DNA of 64,000 nt from Nevskiaceae bacterium (GTDB lineage: Bacteria; Pseudomonadota; Gammaproteobacteria; Nevskiales; Nevskiaceae): assembly GCA_008012115.1 (NCBI GenBank), contig SSEB01000003.1:310001-374000 (forward strand), read 5' to 3'. The notes beneath the pieces were generated by a model. It worked only from the letters and a program-made list of their open reading frames with translations. It ran no database searches and was not told where the DNA came from. The position numbers and the translations under genes are program-made. Positions 19,538 to 28,606 of the stretch are shown here, in pieces (the first letter of the stretch is position 1; every line of letters begins with the position of its first letter).

Positions 19538-20323
19538 ATGAGCGCTTCCGGCGCGACCGATCCGTCGAAGCCGCAGGTGCTGGCCGGTCGCCGCATCCTG
19601 GTGACGCGGCCGGCGCACCAGGCCGATCTTCTGTGCCGGCTGATCGAGGCGGAAGGCGGCAAGGCGCTGCGCCTGCCGCTGCTGTCCATCGTGCCGGCGC
19701 CGCATGCCGGCGGCGCGCGTCGCCTGCTGGAGGCCTCGCGTGGTGCCGATGCCTGGATCTTCACCAGTGCCAACGCCGTGCAGCATGCCCGCTTGCTGTG
19801 CCCTGAGGGCTGGCCGGCGCAGTTGGCGGCGGTGGGCGCCGCCACCGCCGCGGCGCTGGAGGCCGGCGGACACCCGGTGCTGACGCCAGCCGCGAACTAC
19901 TCCAGCGAAGGCTTGCTGGAACTGCCGCAGTTCCGCGACGTCCGCGGCCAGCGCCTGCTGATTGTGACCGGCGAGCGGGGGTTGGGCGTGCTGGCGCCGG
20001 CCCTGCGCGGGCGGGGTGCGACGGTCGAAGTGGCGGAGGTCTACCGGCGCGTGCCGCTGCCTTACGACGGTGCGCACATCGCCGAGGCGGTCCGTGCCTG
20101 TCACGCCGTCGTCATCACCAGCGGCGAGGCCCTGCAGCACCTGCTGCGGTTGACGCCGGAGCCGCAGCGCGCCCGCCTGCTCGGGCTGAAGCTGGTTGTG
20201 CCTGGGGCGCGTATGGTAGAAAAAGCGGCCGAACTCGGCTTCCGGACACCGCTGGCGCCGGAGAAGATGACGGACCCCGGCATCGTTCAGGCCCTGGCGC
20301 AGGCCCTGGCTGCTGCGCATTGA
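19538..20323 (+). CDS. hemD: Uroporphyrinogen-III synthase
   Basis: A 261-residue enzyme that cyclises hydroxymethylbilane with inversion of ring D. The family is poorly conserved, but the start RILVTRPAHQADLLCRLIEAEGG, WIFTSANAVQHA, VGAATAAALEAGG, the Tyr in EVYRRVPLP and VVITSGEALQHLL are typical. The start at 19538 has GAGG upstream, 5 bp past the hemC stop; the first 18 residues before the domain are a variable tail. It is part of the hemCDXY cluster. Confidence 0.93.
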   Translation: MSASGATDPSKPQVLAGRRILVTRPAHQADLLCRLIEAEGGKALRLPLLSIVPAPHAGGARRLLEASRGADAWIFTSANAVQHARLLCPEGWPAQLAAVGAATAAALEAGGHPVLTPAANYSSEGLLELPQFRDVRGQRLLIVTGERGLGVLAPALRGRGATVEVAEVYRRVPLPYDGAHIAEAVRACHAVVITSGEALQHLLRLTPEPQRARLLGLKLVVPGARMVEKAAELGFRTPLAPEKMTDPGIVQALAQALAAAH

Positions 20324-20389
20324 CGGCGAGGCGGCCGCGACCGCGGCGGCCGGATCGTCAATAATGTCCGCCCCAATCCGATTGTGCCC

Positions 20390-21409
20390 ATGACCGACGA
20401 CCCTCTCGCACCGACCGAACCCCGCTCCCGCTGGCGCCGGCTGCTGCCGCTGCTGGGTCTGCTGCTGCTCGGGCTGGCGTGCTGGCAGGTGGGCGTGCTG
20501 GTGCGCACGATCCACGACAACAACGACCAGCTGCATGGCCTGGTGCGCGACCTCAACGCAGTCGAGGTCCAGGCCAGCAAGCTCGATGCGCGACAGTCCG
20601 ACCAGGCCGAGGCGGCGCGGCGCAACAGCCTGGAGGTGGCGGCGTTCCGCGACCGCTTCGACGAGCAGGATCAGGTGCTGTCGCGACTCAACGAGCAGTA
20701 CCAGGGCGGCCGCACCCGCCTGCAGATGGCCCTTGTCGAACACCTGCTGCTGACGGCCAACGAGCGGCTGCAGCTGGAGCACGATGCGGAAACTGCGGCG
20801 ACGGCGCTGGACCTCGCCGACCAGCGGCTCGGCAGTCTGGCCGATCCGCGCCTGTTCAACGTGCGCCGCGTGCTGGCGGAGGAGCGTGCGGCGCTGCGCG
20901 CGGTGCCGCATGTCGACACCGCGGCCGCGGCGCTGACCTTCTCCAGCCTGATCGGCCGCGTACCGCGTCTGCCGCTGCGCGCGCGCGTGCCGGATCATTT
21001 CGAGGCCCGCCCGGAGCACGCCGACGTGGCGCCGGACAGCGGCTGGGCTGCGCGGGCCTGGGCCGGCGTCAAAGCCGCGATGAGCGGCGTGTTCTCGGTG
21101 CGGCGCAACCGCGGGCCGTCGCCGCGCCTGCTGGCGCCGGACCAGGAGGCGCTGGTCTATCAAATTCTGTCGTTGAAGCTGGAAGGCGCGCGGCTGGCCA
21201 TGCTGCGTGGCGATGCGACCAGCTACCGTGACCTCTGCGCATCGGCCAGCGCCTGGCTGGGCGATTATTTCCGCCCCGATGATCCCGGCGTGATGGCGGC
21301 GCAGGCCGAGCTGGAGCGGCTGCGGCCGCTGCCGCTCAATCCGCAGCTGCCGGACATCAGCCGCAGCCTGACCCTGCTGCGCGCGCAGATGGAGCCGGCG
21401 GTCCAATGA
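20390..21409 (+). CDS. hemX: HemX-like inner-membrane protein
   Basis: A 339-residue protein with a short cytoplasmic N-terminus, one transmembrane helix (about 20-41, LLPLLGLLLLGLACWQVGVL) and a large domain rich in coiled coil (EVQASKLDARQSDQAEAARRN). Proteins of this family are often named uroporphyrinogen-III C-methyltransferase, but no SAM-binding methylase domain is present here. It probably works as a membrane scaffold with HemY in heme synthesis. ATG 20390 is preferred to GTG 20384. The stop overlaps the hemY start by ATGA. Confidence 0.88.
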   Translation: MTDDPLAPTEPRSRWRRLLPLLGLLLLGLACWQVGVLVRTIHDNNDQLHGLVRDLNAVEVQASKLDARQSDQAEAARRNSLEVAAFRDRFDEQDQVLSRLNEQYQGGRTRLQMALVEHLLLTANERLQLEHDAETAATALDLADQRLGSLADPRLFNVRRVLAEERAALRAVPHVDTAAAALTFSSLIGRVPRLPLRARVPDHFEARPEHADVAPDSGWAARAWAGVKAAMSGVFSVRRNRGPSPRLLAPDQEALVYQILSLKLEGARLAMLRGDATSYRDLCASASAWLGDYFRPDDPGVMAAQAELERLRPLPLNPQLPDISRSLTLLRAQMEPAVQ

Positions 21410-22599
21410 TCCGTCTTTTCCTGCTGGCCCTGCTGATGCTGGCCGCTGGCGCCGGCGCCGCGTTCTACTTGCGGGCGGAGACCGGCTACGTCCTGATCAG
21501 CTACCGCGACTGGATCGTCGAGACCTCGCTGCTCGGGCTGGTGCTGAGCATGAGCGCCGGCTTTCTGGCGATCTACTACGGGCTCAAGCTGCTGTTCGCG
21601 GGCGTCCGTCTGCCTGAACGTTTCCGCCAAGCCGTGGAGCGTCGTCGCGCCAACCGTGCACGGGATTCCTTCGAGCAGGGCCTGCTGCAATTGCTCGAAG
21701 GTCACTGGAAGCGTGCCGAGATCGAGCTGGTGCGCCGCGCCGCCGACCACCATGCGCGTCACCTCAATTATCTCGGCGCCGCACGCGCCGCACAGCGCAT
21801 GGGCGCCGGCGACCGGCGCGACCATTACCTGCGGCTGGCCATGCAGAGCGCGCCGGAGCTGGAGTTCGCCACCCTGCTGACCCAGGCCGAGCTGCAGCGT
21901 GAGCGCGGTGAGCACCCGCTGGTCCGCGATACCGCACTCAAGCTGCGCCAGCGCGACCCGGCGCATCCTTATGCCATCGAACTCCTGGCCGAGTCCTACG
22001 CCGCCACCGGCGAATGGGCGCCGCTGCGCGAACTGCTGGCGGAAACGGTCAAGCTCGATGCGCTGGCGCCCGACCGTTACCGCGAACTCATGTTGCAGGC
22101 CCTGAGCGCGCTGATGCGCCAGGCGCTCGACACGGCGCGCCTGGATCAGCTCAAGGCCGTCTGGGACGCGGCGGGCGAGCGTTTCCGGGCGGAGCCGGCA
22201 CTGCGCCGGCAGTACGCCCGGGGGCTGGCCCGGCTCAATGCCGAGGCGGAAGCGCAGGCCCTGGTCGCCACCGCGCTCAAGAAGCAGTGGGACGCCGATC
22301 TGGTCACGCTGTATGGGGACTTGCAGGGCGGCGACGCGCTGAGCCAGCTCGCCACCATCGAACAGTGGCTGGGGCAGTACGGCGAAAAGCCGGAACTGCT
22401 GACCACCGCCGGCCGCGTCTGCCTGCGCAACAAGCTCTGGGGCAAGGCACGCAGCTACCTGGAGGCGGTTCTGCGGGTGGCGCCGACGCCGGTGGCTTAC
22501 CTGGAACTCGCAAAACTTTGCGCCGAGACGCAGAATGGCGAAGACGCCGCAAGGTTCTACCGGCGGGGTCTGGAGCTGGCTTCGAGCCCTGCCAATTGA
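21406..22599 (+). CDS. hemY: HemY protein (TPR-type, heme pathway)
   Basis: A 397-residue membrane-anchored protein with two N-terminal hydrophobic helices (about 1-20 and 42-64). It has the family signature RRRANRARDSFEQGLLQLLEGHWKRAE and then TPR-like helices (YLGAARAAQRMGAGDRRDHYLRLA). HemY of this type is not protoporphyrinogen oxidase, although the name is shared with the Bacillus enzyme. Its role in heme synthesis is inferred from constant linkage to hemX. It is the last gene of the cluster. Confidence 0.92.
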   Translation: MIRLFLLALLMLAAGAGAAFYLRAETGYVLISYRDWIVETSLLGLVLSMSAGFLAIYYGLKLLFAGVRLPERFRQAVERRRANRARDSFEQGLLQLLEGHWKRAEIELVRRAADHHARHLNYLGAARAAQRMGAGDRRDHYLRLAMQSAPELEFATLLTQAELQRERGEHPLVRDTALKLRQRDPAHPYAIELLAESYAATGEWAPLRELLAETVKLDALAPDRYRELMLQALSALMRQALDTARLDQLKAVWDAAGERFRAEPALRRQYARGLARLNAEAEAQALVATALKKQWDADLVTLYGDLQGGDALSQLATIEQWLGQYGEKPELLTTAGRVCLRNKLWGKARSYLEAVLRVAPTPVAYLELAKLCAETQNGEDAARFYRRGLELASSPAN

Positions 22600-22782
22600 A
22601 CGCCTGGTGCGCCGTGCTGTCCCACCAAGCTCAGGACGGTCCTAAATGCTATTGTGCCGCCTCGGCGGCGGCTGTATTGGCGCGCGGTTTACACATTTTT
22701 ACGCGATTCACGATCTGCGGTACCGATAAAATTCATCTTTAAACACCCGTCCGTAGCGGGTTCTTGGAAACGGAGACACTAG

Positions 22783-24057
22783 ATGCTGCAAAAAATGCAA
22801 TGGGTCCGGGGCGCGGCGGTGAGCGTGGCGCTGGCTTCGGCGGTCGTCCTGGGCGGGTGCGGCGGTAGCAACTCCACCAACAACAACGCGCCGGTCGCAG
22901 TCTATGAATTCGGCCAGGCGAACTTTTCCGACAACACGGCAAACCGCGGTCAGCATCCGGACGTCAATACGCTGGGCAATTCCGCGACCAGCGTGGCCAT
23001 CAGCGACACTGGCATCGTCTACATCGCCGATACCAACAACAATCGCGTGCTGGGATTCAACGCGCTGAGTTCCCTGAGCGCCGGCAAGGCGGATTTCGTC
23101 ATCGGCCAGGCGGATTTCACCTCCAATACCAACACCAGCGTCCTGAACAAGCCTCGCAAGGTCAGTGTCGCCGGAACCAAGCTGGCCATCGTCGACACCG
23201 GCAACAACCGCGTCCTGGTCTATAACACCCTGCCCTCGGGAACCGGCGCGATCTCGCCCACCCCCAGCGCCATCATCGGCAAGGCCACTACGGCCGCCGA
23301 CGGCAGCCCCGCGGCGGACACGCTGTATTTCCCGACCGGCGCCACCTTTGCCGGCACCAACCTGATCGTTGCGGACAACGGCAACAACCGCGTGCTGATC
23401 TACACCTCGGTGACGACCGGCGCGGCGGCGACCTATGTGCTGGGACAGCGCAACTTCACCTCGGGCCCGCAGACGCCCAACTGCCCGGCGGATACCGTCG
23501 CGGTGCCGGATTGCACGACCAGCTTCGCCGTCACGGCCGATTCGCTGAATTCGCCGGCCGACGTCTGGTCCGACGGTTCCAGCCTCGTGGTCAGCGATCA
23601 GGCCAACAACCGCGTCCTGTACTGGGCGCTGGTGCCGACGCGCAACGAACAGCCTGCGACCCGCGTGATCGGCCAGACCAGCCTGAAGAACCAGAGCGGC
23701 TTCGGTTCCAGTTCCTCGACGCTGCGTCAGCCCAACGGCGTCTGGAGCGATCGCAACACCGGCTACATCTACGTCGCGGATTCCGGCAACAACCGCGTGC
23801 TGGCGTTCAACACGCCGTCGGCCGACGGCCAGGGCGCCGTTGCGGTTTACGGCCAGGGCGACTACACCCACTCCACGGCCAACGACGACAACCAGGACGG
23901 CAACATCGACCGCGACTCCAACGGTCGCGTGGTAGCGTCCAACCGGACGCTGTACAACCCGCTGGGCGTGGTGACGTTCGGCAGCGCGACGGTGACGAAC
24001 CAGGTCTACATCGTCGATGCCGGCAACGCCCGTCTCATGGTGTACAACACCTACTAA
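22783..24057 (+). CDS. NHL-repeat lipoprotein
   Basis: A 424-residue predicted lipoprotein (lipobox LGGCGG at about 24-29). Repeated units of the form VYIADTNNNRVLGFN, VDTGNNRVLVYN, VADNGNNRVLIY and VADSGNNRVLAFN mark NHL repeats, about six blades of a beta-propeller. The propeller probably faces the periplasm or outside and binds a partner; no catalytic site is evident. GGAG sits 14 nt before the ATG. A small hairpin-capable stretch, ACCCG...CGGGT, lies at 22745-22761 in the leader. The gene ends at a bidirectional terminator. Confidence 0.85.
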   Translation: MLQKMQWVRGAAVSVALASAVVLGGCGGSNSTNNNAPVAVYEFGQANFSDNTANRGQHPDVNTLGNSATSVAISDTGIVYIADTNNNRVLGFNALSSLSAGKADFVIGQADFTSNTNTSVLNKPRKVSVAGTKLAIVDTGNNRVLVYNTLPSGTGAISPTPSAIIGKATTAADGSPAADTLYFPTGATFAGTNLIVADNGNNRVLIYTSVTTGAAATYVLGQRNFTSGPQTPNCPADTVAVPDCTTSFAVTADSLNSPADVWSDGSSLVVSDQANNRVLYWALVPTRNEQPATRVIGQTSLKNQSGFGSSSSTLRQPNGVWSDRNTGYIYVADSGNNRVLAFNTPSADGQGAVAVYGQGDYTHSTANDDNQDGNIDRDSNGRVVASNRTLYNPLGVVTFGSATVTNQVYIVDAGNARLMVYNTY

Positions 24058-24074
24058 GGCGCGCCGCAGCGACA

Positions 24075-24102
24075 AAAAACCCCGCCGATCGGCGGGGTTT
24101 TT
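24075..24102. terminator. Bidirectional Rho-independent terminator
   Basis: A perfect 8-bp stem CCCCGCC-GATC-GGCGGGG is flanked by AAAAA on the left and TTTTT on the right. It serves the NHL lipoprotein gene (plus) and the CpxP-like gene (minus), which converge here. Confidence 0.93.
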
Positions 24103-24118
24103 CTTTGGCGGCGTTGAT

Positions 24119-24553
24119 TCAGTCGGCGGGCGCCCATGGGTGGCGACGCTGCGAGAACGCCTGTGCCTGCTGCGCCAGCCTGGCCTTCTGCTGATCGTCG
24201 AGCACGCCATAGATTTGGCTTTTCAGGCTGGCCATGTCCTGCACGCGGTCGCGGGCCACTTGCGCCGCCCGCTCCTGCAGCGCGCTGACCTGCTGCGCGT
24301 AGTCGGTGCTGCCCGGCGTCAGCGTGGCGAAACCCTGACGCAGGGCCATTTCCTCGTGGTGCAGAGGGCGGGCGGTCTTGCGGTGCGCCTGCATGATCTT
24401 GTGGACCTGCAGCCACTGCGCGTCGCTGAGGTCCAGCCGCTCCAGCGCCGCGGCTGGTCCGCCAAAGCCTTCGTGCGGTCCCATCGCCAGCGCGGTGCCG
24501 GTGCCTGCAAGGCCGGCCGCCACCGCGGCCGCCATCATGAGTTGCTTGAACAT
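24119..24553 (-). CDS. CpxP/Spy-like periplasmic protein (LTXXQ family)
   Basis: A 144-residue protein with a signal peptide (MFKQLMMAAAVAAGLAGTGTALA) and two LTXXQ-type motifs, LDLSDAQWLQVHKIMQAH and VLDDQQKARLAQQAQAF. A Spy/CpxP-like helical cradle with His/Met-rich patches (HHEEMALRQG) fits the family. Such proteins are periplasmic chaperones and, in CpxP, inhibit the sensor CpxA. The gene is divergent from the CpxRA-like pair with a CpxR box between, the arrangement known for cpxP in E. coli. The start has GGAG upstream. Whether it is functionally CpxP or Spy is not decided. Confidence 0.85.
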   Translation of the reverse strand: MFKQLMMAAAVAAGLAGTGTALAMGPHEGFGGPAAALERLDLSDAQWLQVHKIMQAHRKTARPLHHEEMALRQGFATLTPGSTDYAQQVSALQERAAQVARDRVQDMASLKSQIYGVLDDQQKARLAQQAQAFSQRRHPWAPAD

Positions 24554-24599
24554 GGATTCTCCTGTTTGAGGGGGCAGGAGCGTTATAGGCCCGCAAGCT

Positions 24600-24635
24600 G
24601 TAAAGGACCGTCGCCAAGCCGTAAATTTGCGTAAA
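24600..24635. promoter_or_regulatory. CpxR box in the cpxP-like / cpxR intergenic region
   Basis: GTAAATTTGCGTAAA at 24621-24635 is an exact GTAAA-N5-GTAAA CpxR site, with a third GTAAA at 24600-24604. It sits between the divergent cpxP-like and cpxR-like genes, so both are probably activated by phosphorylated CpxR in feedback control. Confidence 0.8.
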
Positions 24636-24700
24636 TGCGGTCCGGCAACCTCTGCGCGCGGCGGTGGTCGAAGCCAGGCCCCCAGAACCCGGAAGAGGAC

Positions 24701-25393
24701 ATGCGGACGATTTTGATTGCCGACGACGACCAGGAACTCTGCGCGCTGCTGGCCGATTATCTGCAGCGCGAGGGATTCACGGTGCGTCTGGCGCACGATG
24801 CCGATACCGCGCTGGCCCATCTCGCCCGCGACCGTCCGCCGCCGGACCTGCTGATCCTCGACGTGATGATGCCCGGCAAGGACGGCCTGACCGCCCTGCG
24901 CGAGCTGCGCCGGCAGCATCACTTGCCGGTCATCGTGCTGTCGGCACGCGGCGATCCGGCCGACCGCGTGGTGGGCCTGGAGCTGGGCGCCGACGATTAC
25001 CTGCCCAAACCGTTCCTGCCGCGCGAACTGCTGGCGCGCGTGCGTGCCCTCTTGCGGCGTGGCGCGGGGGCGTCGGGTGACGAAGCGGTGACGGTGGGTG
25101 CACTTCGGCTGCAGCCGGGTGAGCGTCGTGCCTGGGTGGGGGACACCGAACTGCGGCTGACCGGTGCCGAATACTCCCTGCTGCTGGCGCTGGCGCGACA
25201 GGCCGGCAACGTGGTCAACAAGGCAGCATTGACCGAGGAGGGACTGGGACGCGCCATCGAACCCTTCGACCGCAGCGTGGACGTTCACGTCAGCCGCCTG
25301 CGGCGCAAGCTCAGCACCGCCTCGCCGCATGCGCCGGGCATCGAAAGTGTGCGAGGCTCCGGCTACCTCCTGACCCGACCTGCTGGTGCATGA
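24701..25393 (+). CDS. cpxR: OmpR-family response regulator, CpxR-like
   Basis: A 230-residue regulator. The receiver domain spans 1-118 with DDD at 8-10, Asp54 (LLILDVMMPGKDG) and Lys in YLPKPFLPREL. The winged-helix domain from about 132 has LTGAEYSLLLALARQAGNVV and VDVHVSRLRRKL, with VRGSGYLL at the end. ATG 24701 has GGAAGAGG upstream. The stop overlaps the kinase start (ATGA). The CpxR box just upstream and the divergent CpxP-like gene support the CpxR assignment: envelope stress control. Confidence 0.9.
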   Translation: MRTILIADDDQELCALLADYLQREGFTVRLAHDADTALAHLARDRPPPDLLILDVMMPGKDGLTALRELRRQHHLPVIVLSARGDPADRVVGLELGADDYLPKPFLPRELLARVRALLRRGAGASGDEAVTVGALRLQPGERRAWVGDTELRLTGAEYSLLLALARQAGNVVNKAALTEEGLGRAIEPFDRSVDVHVSRLRRKLSTASPHAPGIESVRGSGYLLTRPAGA

Positions 25394-26760
25394 GCCGTCT
25401 CTACACCCGCCTGTTTCTCTGGTTCTGCGTCGCCAACCTGCTGACCCTCGCGATCAGCGCCCTGGTGCTCGGCCGCATCGCGCGCGAGAACTACGCCACC
25501 ATCCAGCCCGACTGGCATGAGCTGGCGACGGACTGCGCCGCGTTGTACGAATCAGGCGGGCCGGATGCGGTGGCGGTGTGGGCGCGGCAACTGCAGCGGC
25601 GCGGCATCCACGTCGCGCTGCTCGATAACGGTCGCGACCTGCTGATGGCGCCGCAACCACCGCTGATGGAGCGCTACCTGCCCCAGCTGATGGCCGGGTC
25701 CGAGATCATCCTGCACCCGACGTCCAGTACGACGCTGGCCAGCCTCAACGTCGAGACCGACCGCGGGCGCAGCCTGCGCTTCGTCGCCCTGCGCGAGCCG
25801 CCGCACGGGCGCCCGCGGATGCCGCCGTACCTGCCGCGTGCGCCCTACGGGATGCTGATTGAAATCACGGTGTCGCTGCTGGTGATCGGGGTCGTCACCT
25901 GGCGCATCGCACGCGGCATCGGCACGCCGGTGGAACAGCTGCAGCAGGCTGCACGGCGCATTGCCACGGGCGATCTTTCGGCGCGCATCGGTGCGCCGCT
26001 GACGGACGCACAGGATGAGCTGGGCCAGCTTGCGCGCGATTTCGACCACATGGCGCATCGCGTCGAATCGCTGGTGGAGCGTAACCGCTGGCTGTTGCGC
26101 GACGTCTCGCATGAGCTGCGCTCGCCGTTGGCGCGCCTGCAACTCGCCCTGGAGCTGGGCCGCGGCCAGGCGGCGGCGGAGGTGCAGCCGTATTTCGACC
26201 GGGCTTACCGGGAAATCGCCCGGGTCGATCAGCTGATCGCGCAGATGCTGGCGCTGGCACGGGTGGAGGAGGGCGCTGCCGGCATTGAGCTTGAAAGCAT
26301 TGACCTTGCCGCGCTGGCCGGCGAACGCCTGGCCGAGGCGCGCATGGAGCTGGACCGCGCCGGGCTGTCGGCCGAACTGGAGGCGCCATCCGCGGTGCCG
26401 CTTCACGGTTATCCGGTCCTGCTCGGGCGCGCGCTCGACAACCTGCTGTCCAACGCCGCCAAGTTCAGCCCTGCCGGCGGCGGCATCGTCGTCCGGGTGA
26501 CGGGCGACGTTGCCGGCGGCGCGCGGCTGGTGGTGGAGGATCGCGGACCCGGCGTGCCGGAAGGCGAGTTGGCGCAGCTGTTCAGCCCGTTCTTCCGCGG
26601 CAGCAACGGGCCGCGCGCCAATGGCCAGGGGCTGGGGCTGGCCATCGTCGAACGCATCGTCCAGGTGCATGGCGGCCAGTGCCGCGCCGCCAACCGCGAG
26701 GGCGGCGGCCTGACCGTGACGTTGACGCTGCCGGCTTCGCCGCCGCCGGCATCCGCGTGA
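25390..26760 (+). CDS. cpxA: Sensor histidine kinase, CpxA-like
   Basis: A 456-residue membrane kinase: TM1 about 8-30, periplasmic sensor about 31-152, TM2 about 153-172, HAMP 174-225. The HisKA domain contains His241 in RDVSHELRSPLARLQ, and the catalytic domain has NLLSNAAKFSP, DRGPGVPEG and GQGLGLAIV. It should phosphorylate the overlapping CpxR-like regulator in response to envelope stress. The periplasmic domain is short, with a run of prolines and arginines just before TM2. Confidence 0.9.
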   Translation: MSRLYTRLFLWFCVANLLTLAISALVLGRIARENYATIQPDWHELATDCAALYESGGPDAVAVWARQLQRRGIHVALLDNGRDLLMAPQPPLMERYLPQLMAGSEIILHPTSSTTLASLNVETDRGRSLRFVALREPPHGRPRMPPYLPRAPYGMLIEITVSLLVIGVVTWRIARGIGTPVEQLQQAARRIATGDLSARIGAPLTDAQDELGQLARDFDHMAHRVESLVERNRWLLRDVSHELRSPLARLQLALELGRGQAAAEVQPYFDRAYREIARVDQLIAQMLALARVEEGAAGIELESIDLAALAGERLAEARMELDRAGLSAELEAPSAVPLHGYPVLLGRALDNLLSNAAKFSPAGGGIVVRVTGDVAGGARLVVEDRGPGVPEGELAQLFSPFFRGSNGPRANGQGLGLAIVERIVQVHGGQCRAANREGGGLTVTLTLPASPPPASA

Positions 26761-26827
26761 CCACCCCGGCGGAAGCCGGCCAATCAAGTAAAATCCAAGC
26801 CGTCTCGAGCTTTTTAGATCCATCCCG

Positions 26828-28606
26828 ATGAAATCCCACCTGCAGGAGTTGCTGCGCGCGGCGCTGGCGCCGGTCATCGCCGGCAGCGACGTGCGCGCGC
26901 CCGACGCCATCCAGATCGACGCGGCCAAGGACAAGAGCCACGGCGATTTCGCCACCAATCTCGCGCTGATCCTGGCCAAGCCGCTGGGCAAGCCGCCGCG
27001 CGCGGTGGCGGAACTGCTGGTGAAGCACCTGCCGGCCTCGCCGCGCGTGGCCAAGGTGGAGATCGCCGGACCGGGTTTTATCAATTTCTTCCTCGCCGCC
27101 GACACCTTCCAGGCGGTGGTGGCGGACGTGCTCAAGGCCGGCGAAAAATTCGGTCGCGATGACAGCGGCGCCAAGGGCCGCATCCTGGTGGAATTCGTCT
27201 CCGCCAATCCCACCGGGCCGATGCATGTCGGCCATGGTCGCGGCGCCGCCTACGGCGACGCGATCTCGAATCTGCTGGCCGCCACCGGCTGGACGGTCTG
27301 GCGCGAGTACTACATCAACGACGCCGGGCGGCAGGTCGACATCCTCGCCATCTCGGTGTGGCTGCGTTACCTCGAGCTGTGCGGTGAAACGCTGCCATTC
27401 CCCAAGCGTGGATACCCGGCGGATTACATCAAGCGCAGCGCGCAAAAACTGAAGGACGCGCAGGGCACGGCGCTGCATCGCGCCGCGGCCGATGTGCTGC
27501 GGGATCTGCCGGAAGAGCCGGCCGTCCCCGAAGGGGCCAGCGACAAGGAAAAGGACGCCATCAAGCTGCGGCAGGAAGCCTATGCCGACGCGCTGATCCT
27601 GCGCGCCAAGGCCCTGCTCGGCGACGCTTACGCGCAGGTGCAGCGCCTGGCGCTGGACGACCAGTTGGCGATCATCCTGGCGACGCTGACCTCGTTCAAT
27701 GTGCGCTTCGATCAGTGGTCGTCGGAAGCGGCACTGGTCCAATCCGGCTTCGTGCAAAAGGCGCTTGCGCGCCTCGCCGAGAAGGGCCTGACCTACGAGA
27801 AGGACGGCGCGCTGTGGATGCGCACCGAGGCCTTCGGCGACGAGAAGGATCGCGTGCTGGTCAAGGCCGACGGCGCCGCCACCTACTTCTGCAACGATCT
27901 CGCCTATCACGTCGACAAGCTCGACCGTGGCTGGCCCCTGCTGATGGACGTGTGGGGCGCCGACCACCACGGCTACATCGCGCGCGTGCGCGCGGCCATC
28001 GAGGCGCTGACCGGACGCAAGGATGCACTCAACGTGCAGCTGATCCAGTTCGTCACGCTGTCTTCCGGGCGCATGGGCAAGCGCAGCGGCAACTTCGTCA
28101 CGCTGCAGGATCTGATCGACGAGGCTGGCACCGACGCCACGCGCTTCTTCTACCTGATGCGCTCGCACGAGCAGCACCTAGAATTCGACATCGACCTAGC
28201 GCGCTCGCAGAGCAACGACAACCCGGTCTACTACGTGCAGTACGCCCATGCGCGCGTGCACAGCGTGTTCGCGCAACTGGCCGAGCGCGGCGGGCGCTAC
28301 GACGAGGCCGCGGGCCTGGCCGCGCTGCATCGCCTCGACAATGAGCACGAGAAGGCGCTGCTGGTGCAGCTGGCGCGCTATCCCGAGGTATTGCGCAAGG
28401 CGGCGGCGACCCACGAGCCGCACGTGCTGGCGTTCTACCTCAAGGAACATCTCGCCGACGCCTTCCACAGCTACTACAACGCCCACAAGTTCATCGTCGA
28501 CGACGCCGAGCTGCAGGCCGCGCGCCTGACCCTGATCGCCGCGGTGCGCGTGGTGCTGCGCAGCGGCCTGGCGATCCTCGGCGTGTCCGCGCCGGAGAAG
28601 ATGTAA
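26828..28606 (+). CDS. argS: Arginyl-tRNA synthetase
   Basis: A 592-residue class I synthetase that charges tRNA-Arg. The N-terminal Arg-tRNA synthetase domain is at 1-85, the HIGH-type motif is NPTGPMHVGHGRG, the KMSK region is SSGRMGKRSGNFVTL, and the anticodon-binding DALR domain is at the end (HVLAFYLKEHLADAFHSYYN). Length and motifs are normal. The last base of the TAA stop is the first base of the next gene, so translation of the SPOR protein is coupled to argS, an order also common in related bacteria. Confidence 0.98.
   Translation: MKSHLQELLRAALAPVIAGSDVRAPDAIQIDAAKDKSHGDFATNLALILAKPLGKPPRAVAELLVKHLPASPRVAKVEIAGPGFINFFLAADTFQAVVADVLKAGEKFGRDDSGAKGRILVEFVSANPTGPMHVGHGRGAAYGDAISNLLAATGWTVWREYYINDAGRQVDILAISVWLRYLELCGETLPFPKRGYPADYIKRSAQKLKDAQGTALHRAAADVLRDLPEEPAVPEGASDKEKDAIKLRQEAYADALILRAKALLGDAYAQVQRLALDDQLAIILATLTSFNVRFDQWSSEAALVQSGFVQKALARLAEKGLTYEKDGALWMRTEAFGDEKDRVLVKADGAATYFCNDLAYHVDKLDRGWPLLMDVWGADHHGYIARVRAAIEALTGRKDALNVQLIQFVTLSSGRMGKRSGNFVTLQDLIDEAGTDATRFFYLMRSHEQHLEFDIDLARSQSNDNPVYYVQYAHARVHSVFAQLAERGGRYDEAAGLAALHRLDNEHEKALLVQLARYPEVLRKAAATHEPHVLAFYLKEHLADAFHSYYNAHKFIVDDAELQAARLTLIAAVRVVLRSGLAILGVSAPEKM

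Noticed and set aside
20390..21409. HemX as a true uroporphyrinogen-III methyltransferase
   Set aside because: No SAM-binding GAGPGD-like motif or methylase fold is visible; the common database name is misleading.
22745..22761. ACCCG...CGGGT before the NHL lipoprotein as an element remnant or attenuator
   Set aside because: Only a 5-bp stem, no AT core and no U-tract; it may be chance.
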